Assembly: GCA_021399445.1 (NCBI GenBank)
Contig: JAJTUQ010000001.1
Location: 1,612,001 to 1,676,000, forward strand
DNA length: 64,000 bases
Source: Xylogone sp. PMI_703
Taxonomy: Eukaryota; Ascomycota; Leotiomycetes
Direction of reading: 5' to 3'
Shown: in pieces, positions 50,771 through 63,523 of the stretch
Layout of the letters: every line of letters begins with the position of its first letter
Position numbering within the stretch: the stretch's first letter is position 1
Translations under genes and position numbers: made by a program
Notes under the pieces: generated by a model
Databases searched by the model: none
Told to the model about the DNA's origin: nothing
Seen by the model: the letters and a program-made list of their open reading frames with translations, nothing else

Positions 50771-51154
50771 GTCGTATATAACTAGGTATGATCTATTGCG
50801 TGTTCCAGAGAATTGGATGTAAAGCTAAGAAAGAGAAGAGTTCCTTATCGATTTGAATACGGCCTTATCTTAGCGTGATACCCTTAATGTTTACTGTTTA
50901 CAATGCTAGCCGCCAACCTACTTCAACCCCATTAACACAAGAAGAAAACAACAAACAACTATTCAATGACTTTTCTTGACGCCTTTTTATGTCTAGACAA
51001 AATTACCTAATAACTGTTCGTAGAGAAAACCTATACGATTAAATAGGAACAGTGCTATCTGATTCTTGAATAAAAGCTGACCATTTGCGACCAGAAAATA
51101 TCGATTACGTGAGTACGAAATAAGGGGAACAGATATCAACTCGCACGTTATACA
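50771..51154. promoter_or_regulatory. Divergent promoter ELYS-like/SMC4
   Basis: 384 bp between two start codons on opposite strands, AT-rich. No specific binding sites are claimed. Confidence 0.5.
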
Positions 51155-54100
51155 ATGGCTTCAGGAACTGCATCGCGGTCGTCTAGAAGAGCAGTGACGC
51201 GCCGAAAATTGATTGTCGAGTCGTCAGACGAGGAAGAAATACCACACGCGAAGACTGAAGAGGAGGAAGATGACTTCACAACCCCCCCAAAACGCAGTCC
51301 GCGAAAGGTACCACAGTCTAGACGCAAGGCGGCAAATGACGCTCCAGAAACGTCTCGGACAGCAACTCGTTCAGTAGCTCGTGGCAAGAAAGTGATCCCA
51401 GATGAGAACATAGAACCTGCAAATTTATTTGATCCAGAAACAAGCATACAGCCAGCCATAGAATTACTTCCCAAAAAGGCGTCACCACAGAAGAGGAAGA
51501 CCACGCCCGCAAGAGCATCACGAATTTCTCCAGCACCTAGTACGGATTCACCTTTGTCCGCACCACAGCCTTCCGTTACTCAGGAGCCATTCGAATCGCA
51601 TATTGCACCTCTTACAGACATCACTGCATCTCACAATGAGCGACCGCGTTCCGCGGAATTTCAAACGCCACCCATAGACTCAATGAAGCCTTCAGATACA
51701 ACTCCAGAGAAACCGCTGGACATTGTATTGAAGTCCAGGTCAATGGTCGCTCCTATTGTTGAGTCAAGTGGTCCAAAACCTCGTATTGTTATCACATATC
51801 TGATTCTGACAAACTTCAAGAGCTATGCTGGCAGGCAGGAAGTGGGTCCATTCCATGCCTCTTTCTCTGCTGTTGTTGGTCCAAATGGATCCGGCAAATC
51901 CAATGTCATCGACTCTCTTTTATTTGTGTTTGGGTTTAGGGCGAGCAAGATGAGACAAGGGAAAATATCAGCCTTGATCCACAATTCTGCTGCATATCCG
52001 AATTTAGATTACTGTGAGGTAGCAGTACACTTCCGGGAAATAATGGACCAGGTTCGTTTGAATTCCCATTATTCAGTACGACACTGACAATAATATAGCC
52101 AGATGGGACCCATGAAGTGATACCAGACTCAGACCTTGTGATTTCTCGTAGAGCATTTAAAAACAATTCTAGTAAATACTACTTGAATGGAAAAGAGTCA
52201 AATTTTACAGTTGTCACTACGCTTCTTCGTGATCGAGGTGTCGACCTAGATCATAAGCGATTTTTAATACTGCAAGGAGAAGTGGAATCTATTGCTCAAA
52301 TGAAACCAAAGGCAGCAAATGAGCATGATGATGGTCTTTTAGAGTATCTCGAAGACATAATAGGCACCTCTAAATTCAAGACCCCTATTGAGGAGTCGGC
52401 CACGGAAGTTGAGACTTTGAATGAAGTCTGCGTTGAAAAAAGCGCTCGCGTACAGCACGTGGAAAAAGAGAAGAACAGCCTTGAGGACAAGAAGAATAAG
52501 GCGATAGCATATATTAAGAATGAAAACGAGCTGGCGATGAAGCAATCTGCACTCTATCAGATATACCTTGATGAATGTGGTGATAATATCTCGGTCACAG
52601 AAGAAGTCATCAGTCAGATGCAGGTACAACTGAATATTGAACTTGAGAAACACCGAGGAAACGAAGATGGGATCAAGCAGCTCGAGAGGCAGTACCGAGT
52701 TGGCCAGAAAGAATATGATGCTCTCGAAAAGGATTCTCAGTCCATCGTCAAAGAAATTGCAAGACTTGATCAGGAACGTGTCAAACTAGAAGAGAAGAGG
52801 AAGTTTTTGGTTACCAAGCAAAAGAAGTTGGAGAAAACAATCAGCATCTCAGAAACAGCAGCCTCCGAAGCTCGATCAAACATTGAGAGTTACACTGCAG
52901 ACATTGACAAATCAACCAAAGAAATTGCTGTATTGGAAAAACGAATGATGCTGGAGGAGACAGAACTCGCACATATTCGAGACAGCCTGAAGGGCAAGAC
53001 ACAATCATTTTCAGATCAGATCGTGGCAAAACAGAAATCCCTGGAACCCTGGAATGAGAAAATTAGTCAAAAGCAGTCTGCGATTGCGGTCGCCGAAAGC
53101 GAGCTCGCCATAATCCACGAAAAATCCAACGCTAGTGCTGTTGCCCTGGAAGAGGCCATGACAAAGTTGAATACACTCGAAGCGAGAAAGGAAGCTAAGC
53201 TCAAGGAAGTTCGAGAATATAAAGCCGAGAGATCGATGTTGCTAAAAGAGAGTATTGATGTGCAGGCGGAACTAGAGCAACTATCCCAAAAAGAAAGCGA
53301 CTTCCGCGCGCGACTTTCAGGGGCCCGCCAAAGAGCAGATGAGGCTCGAGCGAGTCTTTCAAACACGTTGACCCAGGGAAATGTCCTAGTGGGACTGATG
53401 CGACTCAAGGAGTCTGGCCGTATTGAAGGTTTCCATGGTCGGCTCGGAAACTTAGGCACGATTGATCAGAAATATGATATCGCTATATCCACTGCTTGTC
53501 CAGCACTTGACAGCTTTGTAACTGACACTGTTGAAAGTGGTCAGCAGTGTATTGCTTACTTGCGAAAAAATAATCTCGGGAGAGGCAACTTCATATGTTT
53601 GGATAAGCTTGGGAACAAGGCTATACCAGCCATCGACACCCCGGAGAATGTCCCCCGTCTCTTTGATTTAATCAAACCAAAAGACAATAAATTTCGCCCT
53701 GCATTTTATCATTCCCTTCAGGATACTCTTGTTGCAAAAGACTTGGAACAAGCTAACCGGATCGCCTATTCCGCAAAGAGATGGCGCGTTGTAACACTTG
53801 ACGGCCAGCTTATTGACAAATCAGGTACAATGTCTGGAGGAGGAAATGTCGTGAAGAAGGGGTTAATGTCCTCAAAGCCTGTTTCAGACGTTACCAAAGA
53901 ACAAGTTACGAGGCTGGAGGTGGATCGCGACACTCTAGAACGTGATTTCCAGAAGTTTCAAGATCGGCAACGAGAACTTGAATCCAAGCTCAATGAATTT
54001 AAGGTTAAAGTTCCAAATCTAGAGACAGAGATGCAGAAGATAACTCTTGAGGTTGAGAGTTTGGAGAGGAATCTAGCAGACGGCCAGAGAAGAGCCAAAG

Positions 54101-55504
54101 AATTAAGCAAAGAACACCAGCCATCACAGATAGATAGCAATCGTATCGTTGTCCTGGAAAAGGAAATAGGAAGTCTCAACAATGATATTAAAGCTCTACG
54201 CAGCGAAACTTCAAGCGTCGAAAAGGAGATCAAATCACTTCAGGATAAGATAATGGAGGTTGGTGGGGAACAGTTACGGATACAAAAGTCTAAGGTCGAT
54301 GCTCTGAAGGAAGAACTTGCCAACCTCAACGAAGCTCTTTCAGCAGCCGAAGTATCAAGGGTCAAAGCTGAGAAACAAGAATCTAAGCATACTAAAGACA
54401 ATACTAAAGCAAAGAAAGAATTGGATACCAGCCTTGCAGATCTAGAGGCCCTTGAAGAGGGAATCCTACGACAGCAAGCAGATGCAGAGAAAATTCAAGT
54501 ACAAGTAGACGAATTTCAGGAAGCTCTCCAGCTCAAAAAGAAGGATTTATCGGTGCTCAAGTCCGAACTAGATGAGAAAACAAGTCAACTGAATGAGACC
54601 AGAGCTATTGAGATTGAGATGAGAAATAAACTCGAGGAGAGTCAGAAATTGCTTGCAGAAAACCAGAAAAGACAAAAGTACTGGAATGAAAAGCTTGAAA
54701 AACTGGTTATCCAAAACATCAACGATATTGGAGAGGAGACTTCAGCCCAGACACTCCCGACATATACTAAGGATGAGCTTGGCGACATGAGCAAGGAAGC
54801 TTTAAAGAGTGAGATTGCTATTTTAGAAGAGATGACACAGAATACTACTGTCGATCTTTCTGTGCTGGCAGAATATCGTCGCAGAGTGGAAGAACATGCT
54901 GCCAGAGATCTGGATCTCCAGACCGCTATTGCTCAACGAGATGCTGCTAAGAAACGCTGTGATGATCTCAGGCGTCTCCGGCTGGAAGGCTTCATGGAAG
55001 GATTTAGCACAATATCTCTCCGCTTGAAGGAGATGTATCAAATGATAACCATGGGAGGTAACGCTGAGCTTGAGCTTGTGGATTCATTAGATCCATTCTC
55101 CGAAGGTATTCTCTTTAGTGTCATGCCTCCAAAGAAGTCCTGGAAGAATATTTCAAACTTAAGTGGTGGGGAAAAGACGTTGAGCAGTCTAGCTCTAGTT
55201 TTCGCTTTGCATCATTACAAACCCACACCGCTATATGTGATGGATGAAATCGACGCAGCGTTAGATTTTAGAAATGTGAGTTTCACATCAGAAGCTATAG
55301 CATCAATAGCTGACAATGCAGGTGTCCATTGTGGCAAGTTATATCAAAGAGCGGACTAAAAACGCACAGTTTATCGTCATTTCGTTGCGCAACAACATGT
55401 TTGAGCTAGCTTCGAGGCTAGTAGGAGTCTACAAGGTTAACCATATGACGAAAAGTGTTACGATAGAAAATAAGGACTATATCACCAATGATGGGCGGGT
55501 CTAA
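51155..55504 (+). CDS. SMC4: Condensin subunit Smc4
   Basis: Three exons: 51155-52051, 52099-55275, 55322-55504, giving 1418 aa. The basic Ser/Pro-rich N-terminus (about 1-210) precedes the ATPase head with Walker A GPNGSGKS at 242-249. Smc4-typical FLILQGEVESIAQMKPK and GLLEYLEDIIGTSKFK come next, then coiled coil, the hinge (GRLGNLGTIDQKYDIAIS to TLDGQLIDKSGTMSGGG), a second coiled coil, the signature LSGGEKTLSSLAL near 1320, Walker B YVMDEIDAALD and the D-loop/H region. Smc4 with Smc2 forms condensin, which compacts mitotic chromosomes. Both introns keep frame; the second is a short one between AAT and GTG inside the head domain. Confidence 0.96.
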
Positions 55505-55789
55505 CGAGGAAACGGTACTTTCTGGCGTTGGGAGCGGGTAATGGATCTATGTAGTAATAACGAATCATATGAATGAACGTTTTTAGCTCTTCTGCAGCGC
55601 GATAATATCAATGAATCCTATCTTACTCTCTAAGCTGGTTTACTGTTTCATTACTTTCTTGAAGTATTTCGTATAAACTCTAGTCACAGCTCTCCCATAG
55701 TGGTAATAGATTATTTCTCAGACGCTGTTGCCGGATCTACGCTGGATGGCTCGAACTTTGTACATGAAATACATCTCAAGATTGTGCTC

Positions 55790-57119
55790 CTATTGCTGGT
55801 AACCGACATCAAGTTTCACTAGTTTCGTAGCACGCCCTTCTAACATCCCATCATCTCGTGTCTCCTGGTCCTGCACAGGAGCGGAAGAAACATTGTACTT
55901 CTTCTCCCACATATTTCTCAATACTTGATAAAGAAATGCATATTGTTCATATGCCTGGACCATCGTCCGCCTTTGCATGCGTAACTGGTTTACTGCATCA
56001 AATATCGGATCGAAATTATCTTGCTCTTCCGCAAGAAGCTCCCAGGCACCAGATTCCAGCTCTCCGAGCAGAAACTCCAATGCGATAAACGTGCCACTTC
56101 TACCCACTCCAGCACTGCAATGCACAACTCTTGGATTCTCGTGATTAGTATTCTTTTCACGTGAAAGTGCCATTAAAGCCAAAAGGCTATCCAAATTCTT
56201 CTCTTCTAGGGCACCAAAATCGGGCCACATAGGATAGAGTAAATGCCATATGATTTTCTCTGTATCTTCTCCTTCCACTCTCATGGCTAATTTTCGTACT
56301 TCAATTTCTAGGCTTTCCGGAATCTCCTCCTTTTCCACAAGATGAATTGATGCCTTGAATCCCTCTCCGAGTTGTGAATTCTCGTTAATCACTAGAGTAG
56401 GCGAAGAATCATCAAGAGGGTAGTAAGGGAAGCACTTCTCCATGATGTTTGAAGGATCAATGGGGTGCGAAACATGCGTAGGGGTAAGCATGATAATGAC
56501 CGCAGGAGATGATGGAGACGAGTGAGATACGGAATGCCAAATCATGTGCCAGACATGGTCAATAGTTTCTCGTTTGGGCCCCTGCATACAGATATATCTA
56601 TCCTGGATTCTCGGCTCTGGATCATCATCTCCGTCTGTAGGAGGCGTCGGTTTCAGGCTGACCGGAGATGCATTGATATAGTCATTGTAGCCTTCTGGTA
56701 CCTGGAGCTGGATACGATTATGGTACCAAGGTTGCACGTTACTGTAGCGATCCAGAACTCTATCAACATCAAGTCGTGCCCAACGAGCATCCATGTTAGG
56801 GCCCTTCGGTTTCTCCTGCAAACGTTCCTCCTCAAGGCGCTGGAGTTCTGCAAACTTTTCGTGCAGTTCTAATGGAAATAGTCAATACACAATCCATGAA
56901 TTTTATCCCTGCTGGGATTTTCAGGTATATCTACCTACCGAATTCATTCAGCAACAGGAATGGAGGTATCTTAGGAGGACTATCATCTACATCTGTAGTG
57001 GCTACATTGAGGGTTTCCTCGTCTACTTCAGGTAACTGGTCTGGCTGGCGAACCGCCGTTCTCTCAGGCAATGTCGAGGGCGAACGAGACCGTTTAGAAG
57101 AGGAACGGTTGCGGTGCAT
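55790..57119 (-). CDS. Protein tyrosine phosphatase (classical, Pyp-like)
   Basis: Two exons on the minus strand: 57119-56939 and 56868-55790, giving 419 aa. The start MHRNRSSSKRSRSPS leads through a disordered tail into the PTP domain: RYSNVQPWYHNRIQL, GYNDYINASPV, YICMQGPKRETIDHVWHMIW, the WPD loop at about 275-277, and the signature VHCSAGVGRSGT with nucleophile Cys near 311 and Arg near 317. The Q-loop region RMQRRTMVQAYEQYAFLYQ follows. Catalytic residues are intact, so an active phosphatase is expected. Family members in yeasts dampen MAP-kinase signalling; the substrate here is unknown. Confidence 0.92.
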
Positions 57120-60100
57120 CTTATTTAACCAACCTGAATGTCTTCCTCTCGCCTTTGAGGTTGTTGCTTCTACCGGTAGATTGGGAGGGAGAGCTGAGGA
57201 GTCTGGCTCCTGTCGCCTCCGAAAGACACGTATTCTGTCCAGTTTTAAGTGAGACTTCTCCGGTATGGAGAGACCCTATAGGAGATATTGTACTCAGAAA
57301 AGTATAACCCGTACAGGGTGTGTCAATCTGGGCGCTTGTAGACGTAGATGGACACCTTTAGACTCTCAAGAGTCGAAAGAATGCGAAATGCCCTCTAATC
57401 TCTAGGGCCAGTAAACAAAGAGCAGTTCTCACAGAATATATTATCTAGTGCAACTTTTCAGACTTGAGCTTGATTGTAGCACTTAACCCACCCAAGATGT
57501 GGCACGTGCTATGTGTAGAGAGGACGCGGTATAAGAAACAAAAGGATCCAATTCTCTAGAGAATGATTCATGTTATTGTAACACAACTATAGACTAGGGA
57601 GAGAAAAAACACTGTTGCAGTATAGCTGTGGAGCAAATGTCCAGGTGATAATTTATTGTTGGATAAATCGGAAAGAGTTCGAAGTTCGAAGTAATCGGAA
57701 GTTTTGTAAGGAGTCCGCTTATGGAAATAATGTGGCGTTGATGATAACTTCACATCGCAGTATCACTTTGCCCACACCATCACCAATCCAACTTCCTTCG
57801 CATGAAACAAATAAAACAACCTTCCACTTCAACTCCACCTCCGCTTTTCGGCGCCCTCCAAGCTCTGATCCGCGAGGTTTCGCTGTTTCCGTGATGATGG
57901 AGAGATTTTAATTACAGTAACTTTTTTGAAAATGTGGCTGCGAATTTTTGAAGTATATCAAGTCTTAGACATTGCCAGTTCACAACCTTTACGGGATGCT
58001 AACGTTTTATAGATGTGGTTGACGACACGGGTCCGTTTCATAGCTCGATCCTTCATCTAATCATTTATTACTCCACTGACATATTCTTTCCTCTCAGCTA
58101 CTCGCGAGCCCATCATTCCATCGTGCCGTGCGCCGTGTCCACAAAAAGGTACATGAACTTCGCCATGGAAGCGCACACGAAATTCGTGGTACGGATATAA
58201 ACCGTGAGCACATATCTATCGACCCCATCAGAGGGCCTACTAATACATATGACTAGCCCCAAGGGAGAAAAGCAAGTTTCTAGAATACTACTTGGAGGAA
58301 CTACGAGATCAGTTCCGGGGAACAACAAGGAATAAATAATATTGCAGTCTTTTCGCTATCAGGTTTATACCTATATAGTTAGTATAAACATTATAATGGG
58401 CTTAGAGAGATTCGATTCAACTCCTTGGACCCCTAAAAAGGTTAGTGAAACAAACACATCACCGGGCATTAAATTGGGCTCTTTGATAGGAGTTATCACC
58501 ACACTCACTGGGCTCTCATTCAACCCGAAGAATAACTGCACTGACCGACCGTTCGGGATTTTGTGTCACCTACACTGGCTCCGATAGCGGACTATGGATA
58601 TATCATTCATTGCAGACATGGATATCTGCATCTAGCTGGGGTAGAGGGATTCTTTTACTGGAGTTTTGGATACTCAACCAGCGTTCATTTCATGCTAATC
58701 CAATCTAATAAAATATTTTAGCCAAATCCTGCAGGGGTGGTATCGTTGACATTGTTTTGGGTTACAATTACTTGAAAACCTAATAAAACTGGCCAGTTAA
58801 GGTCAAGTTTAGGAGCCTACAACTTTGAATCTCCAAACCAATATATGTAGATGGATCACACAAATTTATCGTGAATCTAGCAGAACTAGTCCATAGAAAC
58901 TTAATTGGTACATTAAATGCTAATCTGATGATAATCCGTCTAATATAAGGCTATTTAACACAGAATTTAGCTTTTGCATGTTTGATACAGTATTTGTGCC
59001 TCATTTACAAGGCCGAAACAAAATTGCGGGTAAATTTGACCGAGTGCCAATCCAGTATGAACTTGTTTTATTTATTGAATAGTGGAGTTAACTACCTTGC
59101 CACCGAGAGCTGGTAATATGAGTCAAACCCATATACTGTCGGTCCTTTATGATATCTACTTCAGGGCTACAGGCTCATAACAATCCATAAAGATAAATAC
59201 ATATCTCTCAACGAGTAAATAACCATAAACACGCCTCAAGATAGTCACGCTTTCCGGACTTACGCGGACTCTTTTGCTATTTGTCCTGCCCTTTCAATTA
59301 TACAATTCTCTGGAATACTGAAGGGAAACCTGGGGATATTGCAGGCATTAATTCCACACGAATTTTGTGATTTCATGTAGATAATCGTAATCTAATGAGT
59401 CGATTTTGGTATTTCGCAGATCAGTTGGTTGTAGTATCACAGCATGCAAGGAGTCTTCCGGCTAGTAATATATATCAATAAGACTTACGTATCTTCACTT
59501 GTTATGTATAATGTAATTCCCGTGTTATCGGTCACTTGGATCGTCTTTCTGGTTGTTGTCGAGTTGGTCGCATGTCTACGGTAGACACGGTTACTTCAGA
59601 AAAATCTGAATTTCGTCGGAAAAGGGAGGTCAGAACCAAGAATTCGATCAGTAGTAACTCGATGTCAGCTCTATAGATACTGCCTCAGGATCCTGTGTTA
59701 TAGGTTCGTAGCTCTCGCCACGTACAGGTCAACGTTGAGTCTTGGCGGCCGCTGAGTTCCAAATCAAGTGGAGTATAATCATCTCGCCTCAAAGTTCTCC
59801 TAGACTTCAAAATGGACTAGCAGATGTAGATTTCTGTGCTTGAAAGCTAGCTAAGCTGGGGAACTATATCCGGTTAGAATCATTCAAAGATATTGTAAAA
59901 GTAAAGTTGTAATGATAATATTCATTTACATCCTAGGAATGGGGGCGTAGTGACCTGGCCTCTCAAAGTGTAATATATAGGATGTGCTAAATCGAGGAAC
60001 TAGATGCAAAGAAGAATACTACAAGTTCGTCACCCCCACCACATACAGGCCATGCTCTAGATCTCAAGGTGCCAGCAAATATGAGCTCGAACTATTTACG

Positions 60101-61772
60101 TATATGCTTGATTGAAGCTATCAATTCAACTTGCCGCGAATATAATATACCTAGGCGATGATTACACACTAACATCTTTTATCTATAATATGGGCAAAAG
60201 TATGTCTCGCTCAAATGGTACCTTAGCCCTACATATTGTCCCGATGCTTGCGTACGTACCTCTCGACCTCCGTTTGGCTGCATGTACATTTAAATATTCA
60301 GGGAAGAAGTCCATAGTTTAAAACTATTATAGCGGAACCGCAGTTTGATAATAAATATGACTAGTCGATCATACTTGTCATGTTTTTCCACATAAATTGA
60401 AAGCTACAGCAAGCATCTGGTTAAGCCTAGCATGCGGTTACGAGAAGATAGGTATTCTGATATGCAGCATAATTAGGTACTGTATTCTCAGCTTAGTAGG
60501 CATCGGATAGCATGCGCCGGAGTAGTCCAGATTGAGTGATAATTTCACAGGCCGGCTCTGGAGTTATGCAGCTGGGACACGGGCCTGTGCTAATGCTGTA
60601 TTGCGGCCTGGATTTCCCACACTGTTAGAATTGGCGGGCTCCCCGTGATCAGGACAATTGTCTGTAAAGGAGAGAGAGTTGGTTAATTTACAAATATATC
60701 TTGTAGATTATGCTGTGCAAAAGGATAAATACTAATCGTAGCCTTTAGGTGGCTGTAAAAATTTTGTCGGCTTTCAGGCCTTAAGGGTGGGTGATAATCA
60801 AGACTGCTAAACAGCGTGTGCATCGAATTGTAAGGCAGAAGCGTTCAACTCGACCTTTTCTGGTTTTTCCTATGCTTCTCTATAAATATAAAAAGCTATA
60901 TTTGAAGACACTCCATTATAAACTACACACGGCTTTCTGGGATCAGTTATGGGATCCATGAGGGCCACTCTGTCATAGGAACTCATTTACACTTAGAATC
61001 TTCGTACCTCAATCAATATAGAGAGCATCTCTGACAGGAACGAAGACCTACAGAGGCGTTAGGCGTAGCCTACGAAAATTCTGAATATAGCCACAAAATA
61101 CTACCGCGCCCTGCCGCCTACGCCCCGGAAATACTGTAATGCTGCTCTGCCTCTGCACTCTCCATGCAGGCATGCCAACAAATAATTATATATATATTTA
61201 TTCCATGTAGATATCCTACGAGATCTAAGCAGGAAGCCCCTAACTACCCTCTATCCTGCATAGCCAAAGCCACTAAACACTCAATGATTTTTAATTGCTA
61301 AATGTAATATCCTAGTTAAGGATAAAGCTGTGTGTGGTTAACCAAAGAAGCAATGATGGAATGTCTTTAAATATAACTTTTCCCTCTAGGCAATGCCCAA
61401 AGACCGCAAATATATCCAATCTGTTGATGGAGGTACAGGTGAAACAAACCACTGAAGATAGCAATATAATAAAACCTTACCAGCAATAATCAGCATAGTA
61501 TATATCGAGGACCGGCTAAAACTGGGGAACTCCCACCCCAGCAGAGACAAGCTACAAAAGATAATATTTAAGTTAGTTTCTCCTGTCTAGCAGCTATGCA
61601 GAAGAAATACGGCTAGATACATGCGCCAGGGCCAGAGGACCACGATGAGGTTTTCCTATACACAGGACGCCACGAATGCTCATTATTGGGACAGCTAGTT
61701 ATACAATAATATTCTTTCCAAGTCCGCTATTCGGAAGACCCGTACTACCACAAGCGTTAGTGCTAGTGAATC
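57120..61772. other. AT-rich gene desert
   Basis: About 4.65 kb with no supported gene on either strand. Short frames lack family features. It includes copy 2 of the dispersed repeat at 59055-59140 and many AT-rich stretches, consistent with decayed repeats. The left end is the promoter of the phosphatase and the right end is the 3' flank of KGD2. Confidence 0.55.
59055..59140. repeat. Degenerate dispersed repeat, copy 2
   Basis: Matches 38534-38620 in order and orientation: ATGAACTTGTTTTA, TTTATTGAATA, ACCACCGAGAGC (here GCCACCGAGAGC) and a CCCATATAC box. Scattered differences suggest old age or point mutation. Confidence 0.65.
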
Positions 61773-63203
61773 CTACAGGAGCATCCGTCGAGGATCCTCA
61801 ATGTACTCTTTAACTTTGACCAGGAACTGTACAGCTTCTCTACCATCGAGAAGACGATGGTCGTAGGTAAGAGCGAGATACATCATGGGGCGGATAACAA
61901 TCTGACCGTTGATCGCTACTGGCCGCTCTTTGATAGCATGCAGGCCAAGCACGGCAGTCTGGGGAAGATTAATGATTGGAGTTCCCATCATGGAACCGAA
62001 CACTCCACCGTTACTGATGGTGAAAGTACCGCCAGCCATATCTTCAATAGTAAGTTTGCCATCACGAGCCTTGAGAAGTTAGATAACGGGGCTGACTAGA
62101 AGAAGCAATTGGCTCACCTTCTTTCCTAAATCTGCGATAGCCTGCTCAATGCCAACAAGATCCATTGTTTCCGTATTCCGCACAACTGGTGTGACGAGAC
62201 CCTTCTCTGTCGCAACAGCTACACTGATATCCACATAATCCCTGTAAACAATTGTGTCGCCACCATTTGGACCTTCAATGGAAGCATTAACAGCTGGGAT
62301 ATCTCTCATGGCGAGCACGCAGGCACGAGAGAATGCGCTCATAAATCCAAGCTTCACGCCAGTCTTCTTGAGAACATCATCTTTATACAGCTTTCGGAAT
62401 TCCATCAACGAAGACATATCAACCTCGTTGAACGTGGTGAGAGAGGCTGCAGTATTTTGAGATTGCTTAAGACGCTCAGCAATCCGCAACCGCATTCGAT
62501 TCATCTTGACCTAATTTACTGATTAGATATTTGCAAGCAAGCATTTATTGGTTATTGAACACTTACCCGCCGTTCTTCACGGTTGCCGATTGCAGGCGCG
62601 GAGCTGGTTGATTTGGGTTCCTTTGGGCTTGGTTTTGAAGTATCTTTTTTCGACTCTGGTTTCTGATCGGGTTTCTTCTCCTCAGGTGGCGGTGGAGGCG
62701 GAGCTTGGCTGGACTGTTTGGTCTCCTTTGGTTCATCCTTCGACGGTTCAGCCTCCGAGGGTGTTGATTCGTCTTTGGATTCAGCTTCTTTTGCTCCGCT
62801 ATCCGATGAACCTCCCAGTTCTATACGGACTAGATCTTGCCCGACAACCACAGTATCTTCCTCATTCGCTAAAAACTCCTTGATGACGCCAGCCTCTGGT
62901 GCGTTCACAGCGACATCAATCTGCAGCATTGGTATCAGCTATGGATGCAACTGTAGACGTCATTGGAAGTACCTTGTCGGTTTCAATTGTAGCAATCTCT
63001 TCATCCCGTTCAACGAAGTCGCCAACCTGTTTCGAAAATTGTTTCAATGTGCCCTCAGAGATTGACTCAGCCATCTGGGGCACCTTGACCACTGTGTCGG
63101 CGTAGGTGCGAAATTGCTGGATAACTGGGAATGTATATCGTAATTGAGGCGTCCTGTGCGCCCGAAGGAAACGAGACGCAACAAGCACTCGCCTTGAAAG
63201 CAT
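61773..63203 (-). CDS. KGD2: Dihydrolipoamide succinyltransferase, E2 of 2-oxoglutarate dehydrogenase
   Basis: Four exons on the minus strand: 63203-62973, 62920-62567, 62510-62118, 62069-61773, giving 424 aa. The start [18 protein letters not shown] is a mitochondrial presequence. The lipoyl domain has [18 protein letters not shown] and [15 protein letters not shown]; intron 1 falls right after the lipoyl-lysine codon (about K77). A Pro/Lys/Glu-rich linker follows ([10 protein letters not shown]). The catalytic domain opens [15 protein letters not shown] and closes with [20 protein letters not shown], holding the active-site His and Asp. It is the TCA-cycle E2 that transfers succinyl to CoA. 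It is divergent from the complex I gene across 320 bp. Confidence 0.95.
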
Positions 63204-63523
63204 GTTGAATAGGTGACAGAGAGGGAGATCAGAAATTGATGGAGGAATGGTATGACGAAGAATTGAGTGTTTAGGAAGTTGCGGCCTCAAATTGAAAGAA
63301 GGCTGTGACGGAGAGCTTCCGGATTCTCGTTAGGCTCTGGTTTGAGCCGAAGCGACCGCGACTTCATCCGAACACACACGGTCCGCTCAAGCTAGATAAC
63401 AAGAAGCAATTGACTTGCGACTAATCGATAATTCCGGCCTACAGCGTCAATCACGACAGACTGAACTCTTTACACGTTGCAGTTCAAGTGAGGCCGGCTC
63501 CAGACATCCACGGTACGGGTAAT
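63204..63523. promoter_or_regulatory. Divergent promoter KGD2 / complex I subunit
   Basis: 320 bp between two start codons on opposite strands, each serving a mitochondrial respiration gene. No binding sites are claimed. Confidence 0.55.
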
